A stretch of 64,000 nt of DNA from Pseudomonas lurida (GTDB lineage Bacteria; Pseudomonadota; Gammaproteobacteria; Pseudomonadales; Pseudomonadaceae): the NCBI RefSeq assembly GCF_013522705.1, contig NZ_JAAMRE010000008.1:1-64000 (forward strand), read 5' to 3'. Position 1 is the stretch's first letter. Every line of letters begins with the position of its first letter. Shown here piece by piece: positions 28,530 to 41,590 of the stretch. The notes below the pieces were generated by a model. The model was not told where the DNA came from, searched no databases, and saw nothing but the letters and a program-made list of their open reading frames with translations. A program made the translations under genes and the position numbers.

Positions 28530-30329
28530 CTAACTATCCAACCTGAGCACCGCAAGGAAGGCTTCTTGTGGAACTTCCACGTTGCCCACTTGCTTCATGC
28601 GTTTTTTACCGGCCTTTTGCTTCTCAAGCAGCTTGCGCTTACGGCTTACGTCACCGCCGTAGCATTTGGCCAGTACGTTCTTTCTGAGTGCCTTGACGGA
28701 AGTTCGCGCGATGATCTGCCCGCCGATGGCGGCCTGGATCGCAACGTCGAACATCTGGCGCGGAATCAGTTCTTTCATTTTCTCGGTCAACTGGCGACCT
28801 TTGTAGTGCGCGTTGTCCTTGTGCACGATCAGTGCCAGGGCATCAACCTTATCGCCGTTGATCAACACATCCAGTTTCACCAGATTAGCCGATTGGTAAC
28901 GGTCGAAATGGTAATCCAGCGAAGCATAGCCGCGACTGGTGGACTTGAGACGGTCGAAGAAGTCCAAGACCACTTCGTTCATCGGCATGTCGTAGGTCAC
29001 TTGGACCTGGGTACCGAGGAACAGCATATCGCGCTGCACGCCGCGCTTTTCGATACACAGGGTAATGACGTTGCCCAAGTGTTCCTGCGGAACCAGGATA
29101 TTGGCCCGCACGATAGGCTCGCGCATGTCTTCGATCGCCGACAGATCCGGAAGCTTGGAGGGGTTGTCGACGTAAATCGTTTCACCGGTTTTGAGCAACA
29201 GCTCGAAAATAACGGTGGGAGCGGTGGTGATCAGGTCCAGGTCGTATTCGCGCTCGAGGCGCTCCTGGATGATTTCCATGTGCAGCATGCCCAGGAACCC
29301 GCAGCGGAAGCCGAAGCCCAGGGCGTCGGAGCTTTCCGGGGTGTACTGCAACGACGAGTCGTTGAGGGTCAGCTTTTGCAGGGCTTCGCGGAAATCTTCG
29401 AAATCGTCGGAGCTGACCGGAAACAGGCCTGCATATACCTGCGGCTGAATGCGCTTGAAGCCCGGCAGCACGTCGACGTCCGGCGTGGAGCTGAGCGTCA
29501 GGGTGTCACCCACCGGCGCGCCGTGGATGTCCTTGATGCCAGCGATGATGAAGCCTACTTCACCGGCTTTCAGATCAACGGTCGCGGTGTGCTTGGGGTT
29601 GAACACCCCGACGCTGTCCACCAGGTGGATCTTGCCGGTGGACTTGACCAGAATCTTGTCGCCCTTCCTCACGCGGCCATGGCGCACGCGCACCAGGGAG
29701 ACAACGCCCAGGTAGTTGTCGAACCAGGAGTCGATGATCAACGCTTGCAGCGGATCTTCGATATTGCCGGTGGGGGCCGGAATGGTGTGGACCAGGCGCT
29801 CGAGCACTTCGTCGACGCCCAGGCCGGTCTTGGCGCTGCAGGTGACGGCGTCGGTGGCGTCAATGCCGATGATCTTCTCGATCTCTTCCTTGACGCGCTC
29901 GGGCTCGGCCTGCGGCAGGTCGATCTTGTTCAGCACGGGCATGACTTCCAGGCCCTGCTCGATCGCGGTGTAGCAGTTGGCAACCGACTGTGCTTCAACG
30001 CCCTGGCCGGCGTCGACCACCAGCAGGGCACCTTCACAGGCCGCCAGGGACCGGCTGACTTCGTAGGTGAAGTCAACGTGGCCCGGGGTATCAATGAAGT
30101 TCAGCTGGTAGGTGATGCCGTCTTTGGCCTTGTAGTACAGCGTGACGCTGTGGGCCTTGATGGTGATCCCGCGCTCGCGTTCGAGGTCCATGGAGTCCAG
30201 GACCTGGGCTTCCATTTCACGCTCGGCAAGGCCGCCGCACATCTGGATGAATCGATCGGCCAGCGTCGACTTGCCATGGTCAATGTGGGCGATGATGGAG
30301 AAATTGCGGATATGACTCAAATCACTCAC
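28530..30329 (-). CDS. lepA: Elongation factor 4 (LepA)
   Basis: The 599-residue ribosomal GTPase has [13 protein letters not shown] (G1), DTPGHVDF (G3) and NKIDLP (G4), followed by EF-G-like domains and the LepA-specific C-terminal part. It binds ribosomes and aids initiation or back-translocation under ionic stress. In P. aeruginosa mucD lies directly upstream; here the upstream neighbour is lptG, with a bidirectional terminator between, so lepA probably has its own promoter in the 100 bp upstream. Confidence 0.96.
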   Translation of the reverse strand: MSDLSHIRNFSIIAHIDHGKSTLADRFIQMCGGLAEREMEAQVLDSMDLERERGITIKAHSVTLYYKAKDGITYQLNFIDTPGHVDFTYEVSRSLAACEGALLVVDAGQGVEAQSVANCYTAIEQGLEVMPVLNKIDLPQAEPERVKEEIEKIIGIDATDAVTCSAKTGLGVDEVLERLVHTIPAPTGNIEDPLQALIIDSWFDNYLGVVSLVRVRHGRVRKGDKILVKSTGKIHLVDSVGVFNPKHTATVDLKAGEVGFIIAGIKDIHGAPVGDTLTLSSTPDVDVLPGFKRIQPQVYAGLFPVSSDDFEDFREALQKLTLNDSSLQYTPESSDALGFGFRCGFLGMLHMEIIQERLEREYDLDLITTAPTVIFELLLKTGETIYVDNPSKLPDLSAIEDMREPIVRANILVPQEHLGNVITLCIEKRGVQRDMLFLGTQVQVTYDMPMNEVVLDFFDRLKSTSRGYASLDYHFDRYQSANLVKLDVLINGDKVDALALIVHKDNAHYKGRQLTEKMKELIPRQMFDVAIQAAIGGQIIARTSVKALRKNVLAKCYGGDVSRKRKLLEKQKAGKKRMKQVGNVEVPQEAFLAVLRLDS

Positions 30330-30427
30330 GGATCAACACTCAAAAAGGCTGCAGGCAGATTGCCCGCTGAAAAATAGCCGGGAATTGTACCTGATGGTCA
30401 GGCCAGGCGTCATCTTTGCTGACCAGA

Positions 30428-30465
30428 ACAAAAATGCCCCGATCTTCCAACCGGGGCATTTTTTG
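30428..30465. terminator. Bidirectional terminator between lptG and lepA
   Basis: ATGCCCCG (30434-30441) and CGGGGCAT (30452-30459) form an 8-bp stem with T-runs on both sides (TTTTTT on the plus strand, TTTTTG on the minus). On the minus strand it lies just past the lptG stop at 30481 and ends the lptFG transcript before lepA. Confidence 0.85.
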
Positions 30466-30480
30466 TTCATAAGCGCGCTA

Positions 30481-31552
30481 TCAACCGGCTCGACGCAGCA
30501 GCCAGAACCCGGCCAGGGCGCAGATGGCGGTGGGCACCAGCACTGCGAACAGTGGCGAGAAGCCAAACACCAGGCTCGAGGGACCGAGCAGGTCCTGGGC
30601 AATCCGGAAGGTAAAGCCCACCAGCACGCCGGTGAACACCCGCTGGCCAAGGGTCACGGAACGCAGCGGCCCGAAGATGAACGAGATCGCCATCAGCACC
30701 AGCGCGGCGGTCACCACCGGCTGCAATACCTTGACCCAGAAAGCCAGCCAGTAACGACCGTTATTCAGGCCCTGATCCTTGAGATAGTGGATATAGCTCC
30801 ACAAACCGGAGATCGGCAGGCTTTCCGGGTTCATCACCACCGTATTGAGCAGTTCCGGCTTGAGGGCGATGTCCCAGGCCTCGGTCGGCACGTTGATCAC
30901 TTCGGTGCTGGCCTTGGTGCCTTGGCCGGCGTTGCGGAAATAAGTGGTGGTGACATCGCTCAGTTGCCATTTTTCCGCGTCGTACTGCGCACGTTTGGCG
31001 AAACTGGACGACAACATGTGGCGTTCTTTGTCGAAGGTATAGCGCGTCACACCGATCAACAGGCCGCCAGGTTGCACGGCGTTGATGTGGATGAATTCTT
31101 CACCCTGACGATGCCACAGGCCGTGCTTGGCGCTTTGCGCGTCGCCCGAACCCTGGGCCAGGGCGCGGTTGGCCTGGGCCGTGGACTCGGCTGGCGGCGC
31201 CACGTATTCACCGATCAGCACGCTGCACAGCATCAACAGCAGCATGGGTTTCATCACCGCCCACACGATACGACCGATGGACACACCGGCGGCACGCATG
31301 ATGGTCAGTTCGCTGTTGCTGGCCAGGCTGCCGAGGCCGATCAGGCAACCGATCAGCGCGGCCATCGGCATCATGTCGTACAGGCGACGCGGCGCGGTGA
31401 GCGCTACGTAGCTGAGCACGTCGGTGACCGTATAGGTATCGCTGACGTTACCCACTTCATCGATGAAGGCAAACAACGAGGCCAGGCCCAGGATGATGCC
31501 CAGTACCGCCAGGATGGCGATGAGCACACTGCTACCGATGTAGCGATCAAGC

Positions 31553-31560
<8 letters not shown>
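30481..31560 (-). CDS. lptG: LPS export permease LptG
   Basis: The 359-residue inner-membrane protein has three helices at each end and a periplasmic beta-jellyroll between, as in the LptF/LptG family. With LptF and the ATPase LptB it lifts LPS out of the inner membrane onto the LptC-A bridge. The GTG at 31560 is taken because AAGGAG lies seven bases upstream; it overlaps the lptF stop by 8 bp. A GTG seven codons upstream lacks a site. Confidence 0.94.
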
Positions 31561-34447
<2,887 letters not shown>

Positions 34448-34459
34448 CCAACGCCCCCT

Positions 34460-34486
34460 CCCCCCTTTGCCTCTATAAAAGGGGGG
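34460..34486 (+). promoter_or_regulatory. GC-rich hairpin between pepA and holC
   Basis: CCCCCCTTT (34460-34468) pairs with AAAGGGGGG (34478-34486) around a nine-base loop, but no T-run follows. It lies in the 60-bp gap before holC and may slow or partly end pepA transcription, giving lower holC levels. Confidence 0.5.
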
Positions 34487-34507
34487 CGGGCCGTTGCAGG
34501 AACCCAC

Positions 34508-34936
34508 ATGCCCCAAGTCGACTTCTACATATTGCCCAGCGCCGATCCCTCCGCGCGCCTGGACTTTGCCTGCAAACTCACGGAAAAAGCCTGGCGCATG
34601 GGCCATCGCATCTACCTGCATTGCAGCGATGACGCCCAACGCGAGGAACTCGATGCCCGCCTGTGGCGCTTCAAAGGTGAGAGCTTCGTGCCCCACGGCC
34701 CTGCGGAAGCCGAACCCGAAGGCCGGGTGGTGCTGGGGCGGGGCGATAACTGCGGCGACCACCAGGACCTGCTGGTCAATCTGGACTTGAAAGTCCCGTC
34801 CTTTGCCGGAACATTCGCCCGCGTCGCGGAGGTGGTGGTGGAAGATCCGGCTATTCGTCAGGCTGCGCGGGAGAGTTTCCGTTTCTACCGCGAACAGGGC
34901 TATCCTTTGCAAGATCACCGGTTACAACGACTTTGA
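34508..34936 (+). CDS. holC: DNA polymerase III chi subunit HolC
   Basis: The 142-residue protein shows the chi-family start VDFYILPSADPSARL and the core DLLVNLDLKVP. Chi links the clamp-loader complex to single-strand-binding protein. The position between pepA and valS is the same as in other gammaproteobacteria. A small unknown gene separates it from valS, as in P. aeruginosa. Confidence 0.93.
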   Translation: MPQVDFYILPSADPSARLDFACKLTEKAWRMGHRIYLHCSDDAQREELDARLWRFKGESFVPHGPAEAEPEGRVVLGRGDNCGDHQDLLVNLDLKVPSFAGTFARVAEVVVEDPAIRQAARESFRFYREQGYPLQDHRLQRL

Positions 34937-34943
34937 GCACACG

Positions 34944-35333
34944 ATGGACACTTCCAACCCGTTAAAAAAAGATGACCACCTGCTGGACGACCTGGAGTCG
35001 ATCCGTCAGTTGCTGGGTGATGAGGGTTTGCAACCGCCACTGCTGACCGAAGCGGTCAACGGTGAGGTACAGATCCCGCTGTTGTTCGACATGGTCGGCG
35101 GCAAGCCGGTTGCGCCGCAGCCGAGTGTCGAAGCCCCGGCCGTCGTGGAAGCCGCGCCTGCCGAAAAGGCACCCGACGCCTTGCTGCTGCACCTGGACAA
35201 CGAACTGCGCGCCGCCGCACAACTGATCATGCAAGACGTGATCGACGACTTTGCCCCGCATATCGAAACCGAGATCAAACGCCGGATGGATGCGCGGATG
35301 GAGCGGCTGATCGCCGCTGCTACAAACAACTAG
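34944..35333 (+). CDS. Conserved acidic protein of unknown function
   Basis: The 129-residue product begins MDTSNPLKKDDHLLDDLESI. It has an acidic N-terminal half, a Pro/Ala/Glu-rich linker (about 52-78) and a helical C-terminus LRAAAQLIMQDVIDDFAPHI that looks like a short amphipathic or coiled segment. It starts seven bases after the holC stop, so it shares that transcript. The same gene appears between holC and valS in other pseudomonads. I know no function; a replication-linked role is only suggested by position. Confidence 0.75.
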   Translation: MDTSNPLKKDDHLLDDLESIRQLLGDEGLQPPLLTEAVNGEVQIPLLFDMVGGKPVAPQPSVEAPAVVEAAPAEKAPDALLLHLDNELRAAAQLIMQDVIDDFAPHIETEIKRRMDARMERLIAAATNN

Positions 35334-35380
35334 CCACAAGCCGCAAGTTAAAGCACTGCACGCCACTTGCAGCTTGTGGC
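35333..35380 (+). terminator. Large stem-loop before valS
   Basis: GCCACAAGC (35333-35341) pairs with GCTTGTGGC (35372-35380), with an inner GCAAG/CTTGC stem. It begins at the stop codon of the unknown gene. There is no T-run, so it may be a Rho-dependent end or an RNA stabiliser. Confidence 0.5.
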
Positions 35381-35456
35381 TTATAGCTTGCAACTGCTTC
35401 ACACCGCTATACTTGCCGGCTTTCCTGAATAAATGCCAACTAGGGTCCCGCCGCGC

Positions 35457-38303
35457 ATGGATAAGACCTACCAGCCCCACGCAATTGAAACTTCCTGGTA
35501 CCAGACCTGGGAGTCCGAGAACTATTTCGCCCCACAAGGTGCGGGCGAGTCCTACACCATCATGATTCCGCCACCGAACGTCACTGGCAGCCTGCACATG
35601 GGCCATGGCTTCAACAATGCGATCATGGATGCACTGATCCGTTTCCGCCGCATGCAGGGCCGTAACACCCTGTGGCAACCGGGCACCGACCACGCCGGTA
35701 TCGCCACGCAGATGCTGGTGGAGCGTCAACTCGAAGCCACTGGCCAGAACCGCCATGACCTGGGCCGCGAGAAATTCCTGGAAAAGATCTGGGAATGGAA
35801 GGATCAGTCCGGCGGCAATATCAGCCGTCAGATCCGTCGCCTGGGTTCGTCCGTCGATTGGAGCCGCGAGCGCTTCACCATGGACGACGGCCTGTCCGAG
35901 GCCGTAAAAGAAGCCTTTGTGCGCCTGCACGAAGACGGCCTGATCTACCGCGGCAAGCGCCTGGTCAACTGGGACACCAAACTGCACACGGCGATTTCCG
36001 ATCTCGAAGTGGAAAACCACGACGAGAAAGGCTTCCTGTGGAACCTCAAGTACCCGCTGGCAGACGGCGCCAGAACCGCCGAAGGCAATGACTACCTGAT
36101 CGTGGCCACCACCCGTCCGGAAACCATGCTCGGCGACGCCGCCGTCGCGGTTAACCCGAACGACGCGCGCTACCAGGCGCTGATCGGCAAGTTCGTCGAG
36201 CTGCCATTGGTCGGCCGCCGCATCCCGATCATCGCGGACGACTACTGCGACCCTGAATTCGGCACCGGCTGCGTGAAAATCACCCCGGCCCACGACTTCA
36301 ACGACTATGAAGTCGGCAAGCGCCACAACCTGCCGCTGCTGAACATCTTCGACAAGAACGCCACTGTGTTGCCGGCCTGCCAGGTCTTCAACCTGGACGG
36401 CAGCCTCAACGACAGTGTCGACGGCAAGATCCCGGCTGAATTTGCCGGTCTCGACCGCTTCGAAGCACGCAAGCAGATCGTTGCCGCCTTCGACGCCGCC
36501 GGCCTGCTGGTCAGCGTTGACGACCATGGCCTTAAGGTGCCGAAAGGCGACCGTTCCGGCACCGTGATCGAGCCGTGGCTGACCGACCAGTGGTACGTCT
36601 CCACCAAGCCGCTGGCCGAGCCTGCGATTGCTGCCGTGGAAGATGGCCGCATCCAGTTCGTGCCTAAACAGTACGAGAACATGTATTTCTCGTGGATGCG
36701 CGACATCCAGGATTGGTGCATCAGCCGTCAGCTGTGGTGGGGCCACCGTATTCCGGCCTGGTACGACGAGTCGGGCAAGGTCTACGTAGGCCGCGACGAA
36801 GCCGAAGTGCGCGCCAAGCACAACCTCGGTGCCGACGTTGCGCTGCAACAGGACAACGACGTACTGGACACCTGGTTCAGCTCGGGCCTGTGGACCTTCT
36901 CCACCCTGGGCTGGCCGCAGCAGACCGAATTCCTGAAGAAGTTCCACTCCACCGACGTGCTGGTCACCGGCTTCGACATCATTTTCTTCTGGGTTGCCCG
37001 GATGATCATGCTGACCATGCACCTGGTGAAGAACGAGGACGGCACCCCGCAGGTACCGTTCAAGACCGTGTACGTGCACGGCCTGGTCCGCGACGGCCAG
37101 GGCCAGAAGATGTCCAAGTCCAAGGGCAACGTGCTGGACCCGCTGGACATCATCGACGGCATCGACCTGGAGACCCTGGTTCAGAAACGCACCTCGGGCC
37201 TGATGCAGCCGAAACTGGCGAAGAAGATCGAGAAACAGACCCGCGACGAATTCGCCGACGGCATCGCCAGCTACGGCACCGATGCCCTGCGCTTCACGTT
37301 CTGCTCGCTGGCGTCTACCGGCCGCGACATCAAGTTCGACATGGGCCGCGTCGAAGGCTATCGCAACTTCTGCAACAAGATCTGGAACGCCGCACGCTAC
37401 GTGCTGGACAAGGGCGAAGACTGCGGCCAGAACGGCGAAGCCTACGAGCTGAGCCTGGCCGACCGCTGGATCATCTCGCAGTTGCAGCGCACCGAAGCCG
37501 AAGTGACTCGCCAGCTCGATCAGTTCCGTTTCGACCTGGCGGCCCAGGCGTTGTACGAGTTCATCTGGAACCAGTATTGCGACTGGTACCTGGAACTGTC
37601 CAAGCCGGTGCTGTGGGACGAAAACGCGCCGGTGGAACGCCAGCGCGGCACCCGCCGTACCCTGGTGCGCGTGCTGGAAGTGGCGCTGCGCCTGGCCCAT
37701 CCGTTCATGCCGTTCATCACCGAAGAAATCTGGCAGCGCCTGGCGCCGCTGGCCGGTATCGAAGGCAAGACCATCATGCTGCAACCTTGGCCGGTGGCCA
37801 ATGAAGCCCGCATCGACGAGGCGGCCGAGAGCGATATCGAATGGCTCAAGACCCTCATGCTCGGCACGCGCAACATCCGCGCCGAGATGAACATAGGTCC
37901 AGGCAAGCCACTGGCCGTGTTCGTCAAGAACGCCAGCGCTGAGGACCAGCGTCGCCTCAGTGAGAACGATGCGCTGCTCAAGAAGCTGGCCAAGCTGGAG
38001 TCGATCACCGTATTGGCTGCCGATGCCGAAGCACCGCTGTCCGCCACCGCACTGGTCGGCGACATGGAAGTGCTGGTGCCGATGGCCGGGTTGATCGACA
38101 AGGGCGCGGAACTGGCCCGTCTCGACAAGGAAATCGCGCGCCTGCAAGGCGAAGTGCAGCGGGTGGGCGGCAAACTGTCCAACGCGGCGTTCGTCGACAA
38201 AGCGCCGGCCGAGGTGATCGAGAAAGAACGCGCCAAGCTGGCTGAAGCTGAACAGGCTTTGGGCAAACTGGCCGAGCAGCATGCGCGGATTTCCAGCCTC
38301 TAA
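35457..38303 (+). CDS. valS: Valyl-tRNA synthetase
   Basis: The 948-residue class I synthetase has [15 protein letters not shown] (the HIGH region, about 38-54), the KMSKS motif near residue 551 ([12 protein letters not shown]), an editing domain between them and a C-terminal coiled coil ([15 protein letters not shown]). It charges tRNA-Val and clears mis-charged Thr. The usual start [11 protein letters not shown] at 35457 is preferred to an ATG eight codons upstream. Confidence 0.97.
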   Translation: MDKTYQPHAIETSWYQTWESENYFAPQGAGESYTIMIPPPNVTGSLHMGHGFNNAIMDALIRFRRMQGRNTLWQPGTDHAGIATQMLVERQLEATGQNRHDLGREKFLEKIWEWKDQSGGNISRQIRRLGSSVDWSRERFTMDDGLSEAVKEAFVRLHEDGLIYRGKRLVNWDTKLHTAISDLEVENHDEKGFLWNLKYPLADGARTAEGNDYLIVATTRPETMLGDAAVAVNPNDARYQALIGKFVELPLVGRRIPIIADDYCDPEFGTGCVKITPAHDFNDYEVGKRHNLPLLNIFDKNATVLPACQVFNLDGSLNDSVDGKIPAEFAGLDRFEARKQIVAAFDAAGLLVSVDDHGLKVPKGDRSGTVIEPWLTDQWYVSTKPLAEPAIAAVEDGRIQFVPKQYENMYFSWMRDIQDWCISRQLWWGHRIPAWYDESGKVYVGRDEAEVRAKHNLGADVALQQDNDVLDTWFSSGLWTFSTLGWPQQTEFLKKFHSTDVLVTGFDIIFFWVARMIMLTMHLVKNEDGTPQVPFKTVYVHGLVRDGQGQKMSKSKGNVLDPLDIIDGIDLETLVQKRTSGLMQPKLAKKIEKQTRDEFADGIASYGTDALRFTFCSLASTGRDIKFDMGRVEGYRNFCNKIWNAARYVLDKGEDCGQNGEAYELSLADRWIISQLQRTEAEVTRQLDQFRFDLAAQALYEFIWNQYCDWYLELSKPVLWDENAPVERQRGTRRTLVRVLEVALRLAHPFMPFITEEIWQRLAPLAGIEGKTIMLQPWPVANEARIDEAAESDIEWLKTLMLGTRNIRAEMNIGPGKPLAVFVKNASAEDQRRLSENDALLKKLAKLESITVLAADAEAPLSATALVGDMEVLVPMAGLIDKGAELARLDKEIARLQGEVQRVGGKLSNAAFVDKAPAEVIEKERAKLAEAEQALGKLAEQHARISSL

Positions 38304-38321
38304 GGCTTGATTCGCGTGAAG

Positions 38322-38347
38322 AAAGAGACCTTCGGGTCTCTTTTTTT
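38322..38347 (+). terminator. Terminator of valS
   Basis: AAAGAGACC-TTCG-GGTCTCTTT followed by further T is a classical intrinsic terminator with a stable tetraloop, about 20 bp after the valS stop. Confidence 0.93.
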
Positions 38348-38383
38348 GCCGGCATTTTCCCAAGCCCTTGCCTGCAACACCGC

Positions 38384-38409
38384 CATAGGGGCAAGCCCTC
38401 TCCCACATT
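38384..38409. repeat. Single REP unit
   Basis: CATAGGGGCAAGCCCTCTCCCACATT is one decayed inverted unit of the local REP family, placed between the valS terminator and rlmF. No partner unit was found nearby. Confidence 0.7.
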
Positions 38410-38472
38410 TGCCCGAGTTGAGCTCAGGATGTGTGACAATGGCCGCCACATTGAGCCAAACCCAGAATCAAC

Positions 38473-39489
38473 ATGACCGCCCCCAGCACACCGAAACCTC
38501 CGCGCAAGAAGCCTAAATCCGCCGCCGCAGCCAAGCCGGTGGTGCCGCGCAAAGAGGCAACCCTGCACCCGCGCAACCGCCACACGGGCCGTTACGACTT
38601 CCCGGCCCTGATCAAGACCACGCCGGAACTGGCGCAATTCGTGATCATCAACCCCTACGGCAAAGAGAGCATCGACTTTGCCAGCCCGGATGCGGTGCGG
38701 GTGTTCAATCGCGCGTTGCTCAAGGCGTTCTATGGTGTCCAGCACTGGGACATTCCCGCCGATTACCTCTGCCCGCCGGTGCCGGGGCGTGCCGATTATG
38801 TGCACTTCCTCGCCGACCTGCTGGCCAGCGTCAACGACGGCAAGATCCCGCGCGGCTCGATCGTCAAGGTGCTGGACATCGGCATGGGCGCCAACTGCGT
38901 CTACCCGCTGATTGGCTACATGGAGTACCGCTGGAACTTCCTCGGTTCGGAGGTCGACCCTATCGCCGTGGCGGCGGCCAAGGCCATCGTGCAGTCCAAC
39001 GACCTGAGCAAGGTGATCCAATTGCGCCAGCAGACCAACCCCAAGCAGATCCTGCTGGGCCTGCTCGAACCGGGCGAACGCTTTGACCTGACCATGTGCA
39101 ACCCACCGTTCCACGCGTCCATGGAAGAAGCCACCAAGGGCAGCGAGCGTAAGTGGCGCGCCCTGGGCAAGGCCGACCCCAAGCGTAAGTTGCCGGTATT
39201 GAACTTCGGTGGCCAGTCGGCCGAGCTGTGGTGCGAAGGCGGCGAAGCGCGGTTCGTAACGCAGCTGATCGCCGAAAGCGCGCATTTTGCTCACAAGGTG
39301 TTGTGGTTCAGCACCCTGGTGTCGAAAGCGTCGAACCTGCCAGCCATCGAAACCGCACTGAAAAAGGCCGGGGTGCTGGAAAGCCAAGTGGTGGAAATGT
39401 CCCAGGGGCAGAAGCAGAGCCGCTTCGTGGCCTGGACCTTCCAGACCAAGAACGAGCAGCAGATCTGGCGCCAGCGCTGGGTGCGCTAG
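38473..39489 (+). CDS. rlmF: 23S rRNA (adenine-1618-N6)-methyltransferase RlmF
   Basis: The 338-residue protein has a basic, proline- and lysine-rich N-terminal tail, then a methyltransferase fold with the SAM loop [16 protein letters not shown] and the catalytic N6-adenine motif NPPF (MCNPPFHAS). It methylates A1618 of 23S rRNA. It is flanked by the valS terminator and a bidirectional terminator, so it is a single-gene unit. RNA binding by the basic tail is likely. Confidence 0.94.
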   Translation: MTAPSTPKPPRKKPKSAAAAKPVVPRKEATLHPRNRHTGRYDFPALIKTTPELAQFVIINPYGKESIDFASPDAVRVFNRALLKAFYGVQHWDIPADYLCPPVPGRADYVHFLADLLASVNDGKIPRGSIVKVLDIGMGANCVYPLIGYMEYRWNFLGSEVDPIAVAAAKAIVQSNDLSKVIQLRQQTNPKQILLGLLEPGERFDLTMCNPPFHASMEEATKGSERKWRALGKADPKRKLPVLNFGGQSAELWCEGGEARFVTQLIAESAHFAHKVLWFSTLVSKASNLPAIETALKKAGVLESQVVEMSQGQKQSRFVAWTFQTKNEQQIWRQRWVR

Positions 39490-39508
39490 CGCCCGAATCG
39501 CAGGCAAC

Positions 39509-39549
39509 AAAAAACCGTGCCCGGATCGCTCCGAAGCACGGTTTTTTTT
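39509..39549. terminator. Bidirectional terminator between rlmF and hupA
   Basis: AAAAAACCGTGC and GCACGGTTTTTTTT flank a 15-base loop. T-runs on both strands suit termination of both converging genes. Confidence 0.93.
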
Positions 39550-39557
39550 GCTGCGTC

Positions 39558-39839
39558 TTACTTGTTAACAGCGTCGGTCAGGCCTTTGGCCACAACCAGC
39601 TTGATAACTTTCTTGGCAGCGATTTCGATGGCAGCGCCAGTCGAAGGGTTACGGCCAGTACGGGCAGGACGCTCGGTCACTTTCAGTTTGCCAACGCCTG
39701 GCAGAGTGATTTCGCCGCCGTTTTCCAGCTGATCGGCAACAACCTGGCTCAGTTGGTCCAGCAGAGCGCGCACGGTGGTTTTCGGTGCGTCTACTGCTTC
39801 AGCCAGATCAGCGATCAGTTGGTCTTTAGTAATAGCCAT
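39558..39839 (-). CDS. hupA: DNA-binding protein HU, alpha type
   Basis: The 93-residue nucleoid protein has the HU/IHF signature GKLKVTERPARTGRNPSTG, whose arm with RPARTGRNP inserts into the DNA minor groove. It begins ITKDQLIADLAEAV and ends KGLTDAVNK, matching the HupA type rather than the HupB type of Pseudomonas. It bends and compacts DNA. GGAAGGAA lies upstream of the ATG. It has its own promoter region (39840 onward). Confidence 0.93.
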   Translation of the reverse strand: MAITKDQLIADLAEAVDAPKTTVRALLDQLSQVVADQLENGGEITLPGVGKLKVTERPARTGRNPSTGAAIEIAAKKVIKLVVAKGLTDAVNK

Positions 39840-40235
39840 TGTGGTGTTCCTTCCCTATCAAATTCATATGGATTGCAGAGTGCAGTGTCAGCCGTCGAGC
39901 CCGACCGTCTAGGCCTGGCACCCCTGGCTATAACCGCGGAGATCGGGGTTATAGATGCTTGAAACGGGGATTGGTTCGACCTGACAAATGCTGAATGCAC
40001 GCTTATCGCCGAGACTTGGCGTAAGACGGGGCAAAACTAGCACAGAGACGGGGAAATATCCGCTTCTACCTACCCATTTGGTCAGCTTTATCGCTCTAAA
40101 CCGTGAAAAAAACGCATATGCCCCGTCGGACGGCATGCAAAAACCCCTTCCGGGCGCGTCTTGACCAATGGGTGCGGTACACTGGGCAACTTTTCGGGGA
40201 GGCCGACCGCTCCCCTTCAACCAGCCGAGAAGCCT
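39840..40235. other. Gene-free region between hupA and ndpA with two stem-loops
   Basis: This 396-bp divergent region has no credible frame. CTATAACC (39928-39935) and GGTTATAG (39947-39954) form a perfect dyad about 90 bp upstream of hupA. A second dyad near 40113-40138 (GCATATGCC/GGCATGC, with CCGTC/GACGG inside) is followed on the minus strand by seven T, the shape of a terminator on that strand, although no minus-strand gene reaches it. It may stop a short antisense or upstream RNA. Confidence 0.5.
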
Positions 40236-41240
40236 ATGCCGATCCGTCATTGCATCGTCCACCTGATCGACAAAAAACCCGACGGCACACCTGCGGTTCT
40301 CCATGCCCGCGACTCCGAGCTTGCCGAGTCCGCCGCCATCGAGAACATGCTCGCCGACCTCAACGAGAGCTATAACGCCAAACAAGGCAAGGCCTGGGGT
40401 TTCTTCCATGCCGAGTCCGGCGCGCACCCGTTCAGCGGCTGGTTGAAAGAGTATTTCGACGGCGGCCAGGATTTCACCGCGTTCAGCCGCACCGCGGTCG
40501 AGCACCTGCAAAAGCTGATGGAAGAGTCCAACCTTTCCACCGGCGGCCATGTGCTGTTTGCCCACTACCAGCAAGGCATGACCGACTACCTGGCCATCGC
40601 CCTGCTGCACCACAGCGAAGGCGTGGCGGTGACCGACGAGCTGGACGTGACGCCCTCGCGTCACCTGGACCTGGGCCAACTGCACCTGGCGGCGCGTATC
40701 AACGTCTCCGAGTGGCAGAACAACAAACAGTCCAAGCAGTACATTTCGTTTATCAAAGGCAAGAACGGCAAGAAGGTCTCGGAGTACTTCCGCGACTTTA
40801 TCGGTTGCCAGGAAGGCGTCGACGGCCCAGGCGAAACCCGCACCCTGCTCAAGGCCTTCAGCGACTTCGTCGAAAGCGAAGACCTGCCGGACGAATCCGC
40901 CCGCGAGAAAACCAAGACCCTGGTGGATTACGCCAGCAGCCAGGCCAAGCTCGGCGAGCCCATGGGCCTGGAAGAATTGTCCGGGCTGATCGATGAGGAC
41001 CGGCCCAAGGCGTTCTACGACCATATCCGCAACAAGGACTACGGCCTGTCGCCGGAAATCCCCGCCGATAAGCGCACCCTCAACCAGTTCCGCCGCTTCA
41101 CCGGGCGCGCCGAGGGCCTGTCGATCAGCTTTGAAGCGCACCTGCTGGGCGACAAGATCGAGTACGACGAGGCCGCCGGCACCTTGATCATCAAGGGCTT
41201 GCCGACCCAACTGACCGACCAGCTCAAGCGCCGCAACTGA
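40236..41240 (+). CDS. ndpA: Nucleoid-associated protein YejK/NdpA
   Basis: The 334-residue protein matches the NdpA/YejK family: [12 protein letters not shown] at the start, [22 protein letters not shown] in the middle and [15 protein letters not shown] near the end. It is abundant in the nucleoid and associates with topoisomerases; the exact role is unclear. ATG 40236 starts the conserved N-terminus. The stop shares one base with the next ATG (TGATG), so the glutaredoxin gene is coupled to it. Confidence 0.92.
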   Translation: MPIRHCIVHLIDKKPDGTPAVLHARDSELAESAAIENMLADLNESYNAKQGKAWGFFHAESGAHPFSGWLKEYFDGGQDFTAFSRTAVEHLQKLMEESNLSTGGHVLFAHYQQGMTDYLAIALLHHSEGVAVTDELDVTPSRHLDLGQLHLAARINVSEWQNNKQSKQYISFIKGKNGKKVSEYFRDFIGCQEGVDGPGETRTLLKAFSDFVESEDLPDESAREKTKTLVDYASSQAKLGEPMGLEELSGLIDEDRPKAFYDHIRNKDYGLSPEIPADKRTLNQFRRFTGRAEGLSISFEAHLLGDKIEYDEAAGTLIIKGLPTQLTDQLKRRN

Positions 41241-41590
41241 TGCTTGGCGGGGTTTTCAAGAAAGTCCTGCTGGTGTTGCTGGTGGTGGTGGTCATTCAGA
41301 ACTGGGGCAAGATCGAGCGGGTGTTCAACCCATCCCAGGCGGTGTCCGAGCAGGTACGCGCCCAGGCGCGCGTGGTGCTCTACACCACCGAGTGGTGTGG
41401 CTACTGCAAGCAGATCCGCCGCTTCCTGGACCAGAAAGGCATTCCCTACCAGCAATTCGATATCGAAAAAGACGCTCAGGCGCGCAAGGCGTACGAGGCG
41501 CTGGGCGGTGGCGGGATTCCGTTTGTGGACGTCAATGGCACGCTGATTCGAGACTACCAGCCTGAACAGATCATGGCGGCGCTGAAATAG
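41240..41590 (+). CDS. Membrane-anchored glutaredoxin-like protein
   Basis: The 116-residue product has an N-terminal membrane helix (about 8-20) and a glutaredoxin domain with the dithiol motif CGYC (Cys53, Cys56), the cis-proline segment GGIPFVDVNG and the ending YQPEQIMAALK. Orientation is uncertain; the basic N-terminus (FKK before the helix) favours the domain in the periplasm. It probably reduces disulfides or mixed disulfides at the membrane. It is coupled to ndpA by TGATG. Its stop directly abuts that of the convergent fecR-like gene. Confidence 0.88.
   Translation: MLGGVFKKVLLVLLVVVVIQNWGKIERVFNPSQAVSEQVRAQARVVLYTTEWCGYCKQIRRFLDQKGIPYQQFDIEKDAQARKAYEALGGGGIPFVDVNGTLIRDYQPEQIMAALK

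Noticed and set aside
34962..38408. Very long open frame opposite valS (also opposite asrA, lepA and pepA)
   Set aside because: It is antisense to a gene with clear family motifs. High GC at third positions removes stops on the other strand, and the translation is rich in His, Gln and Arg without any known fold.
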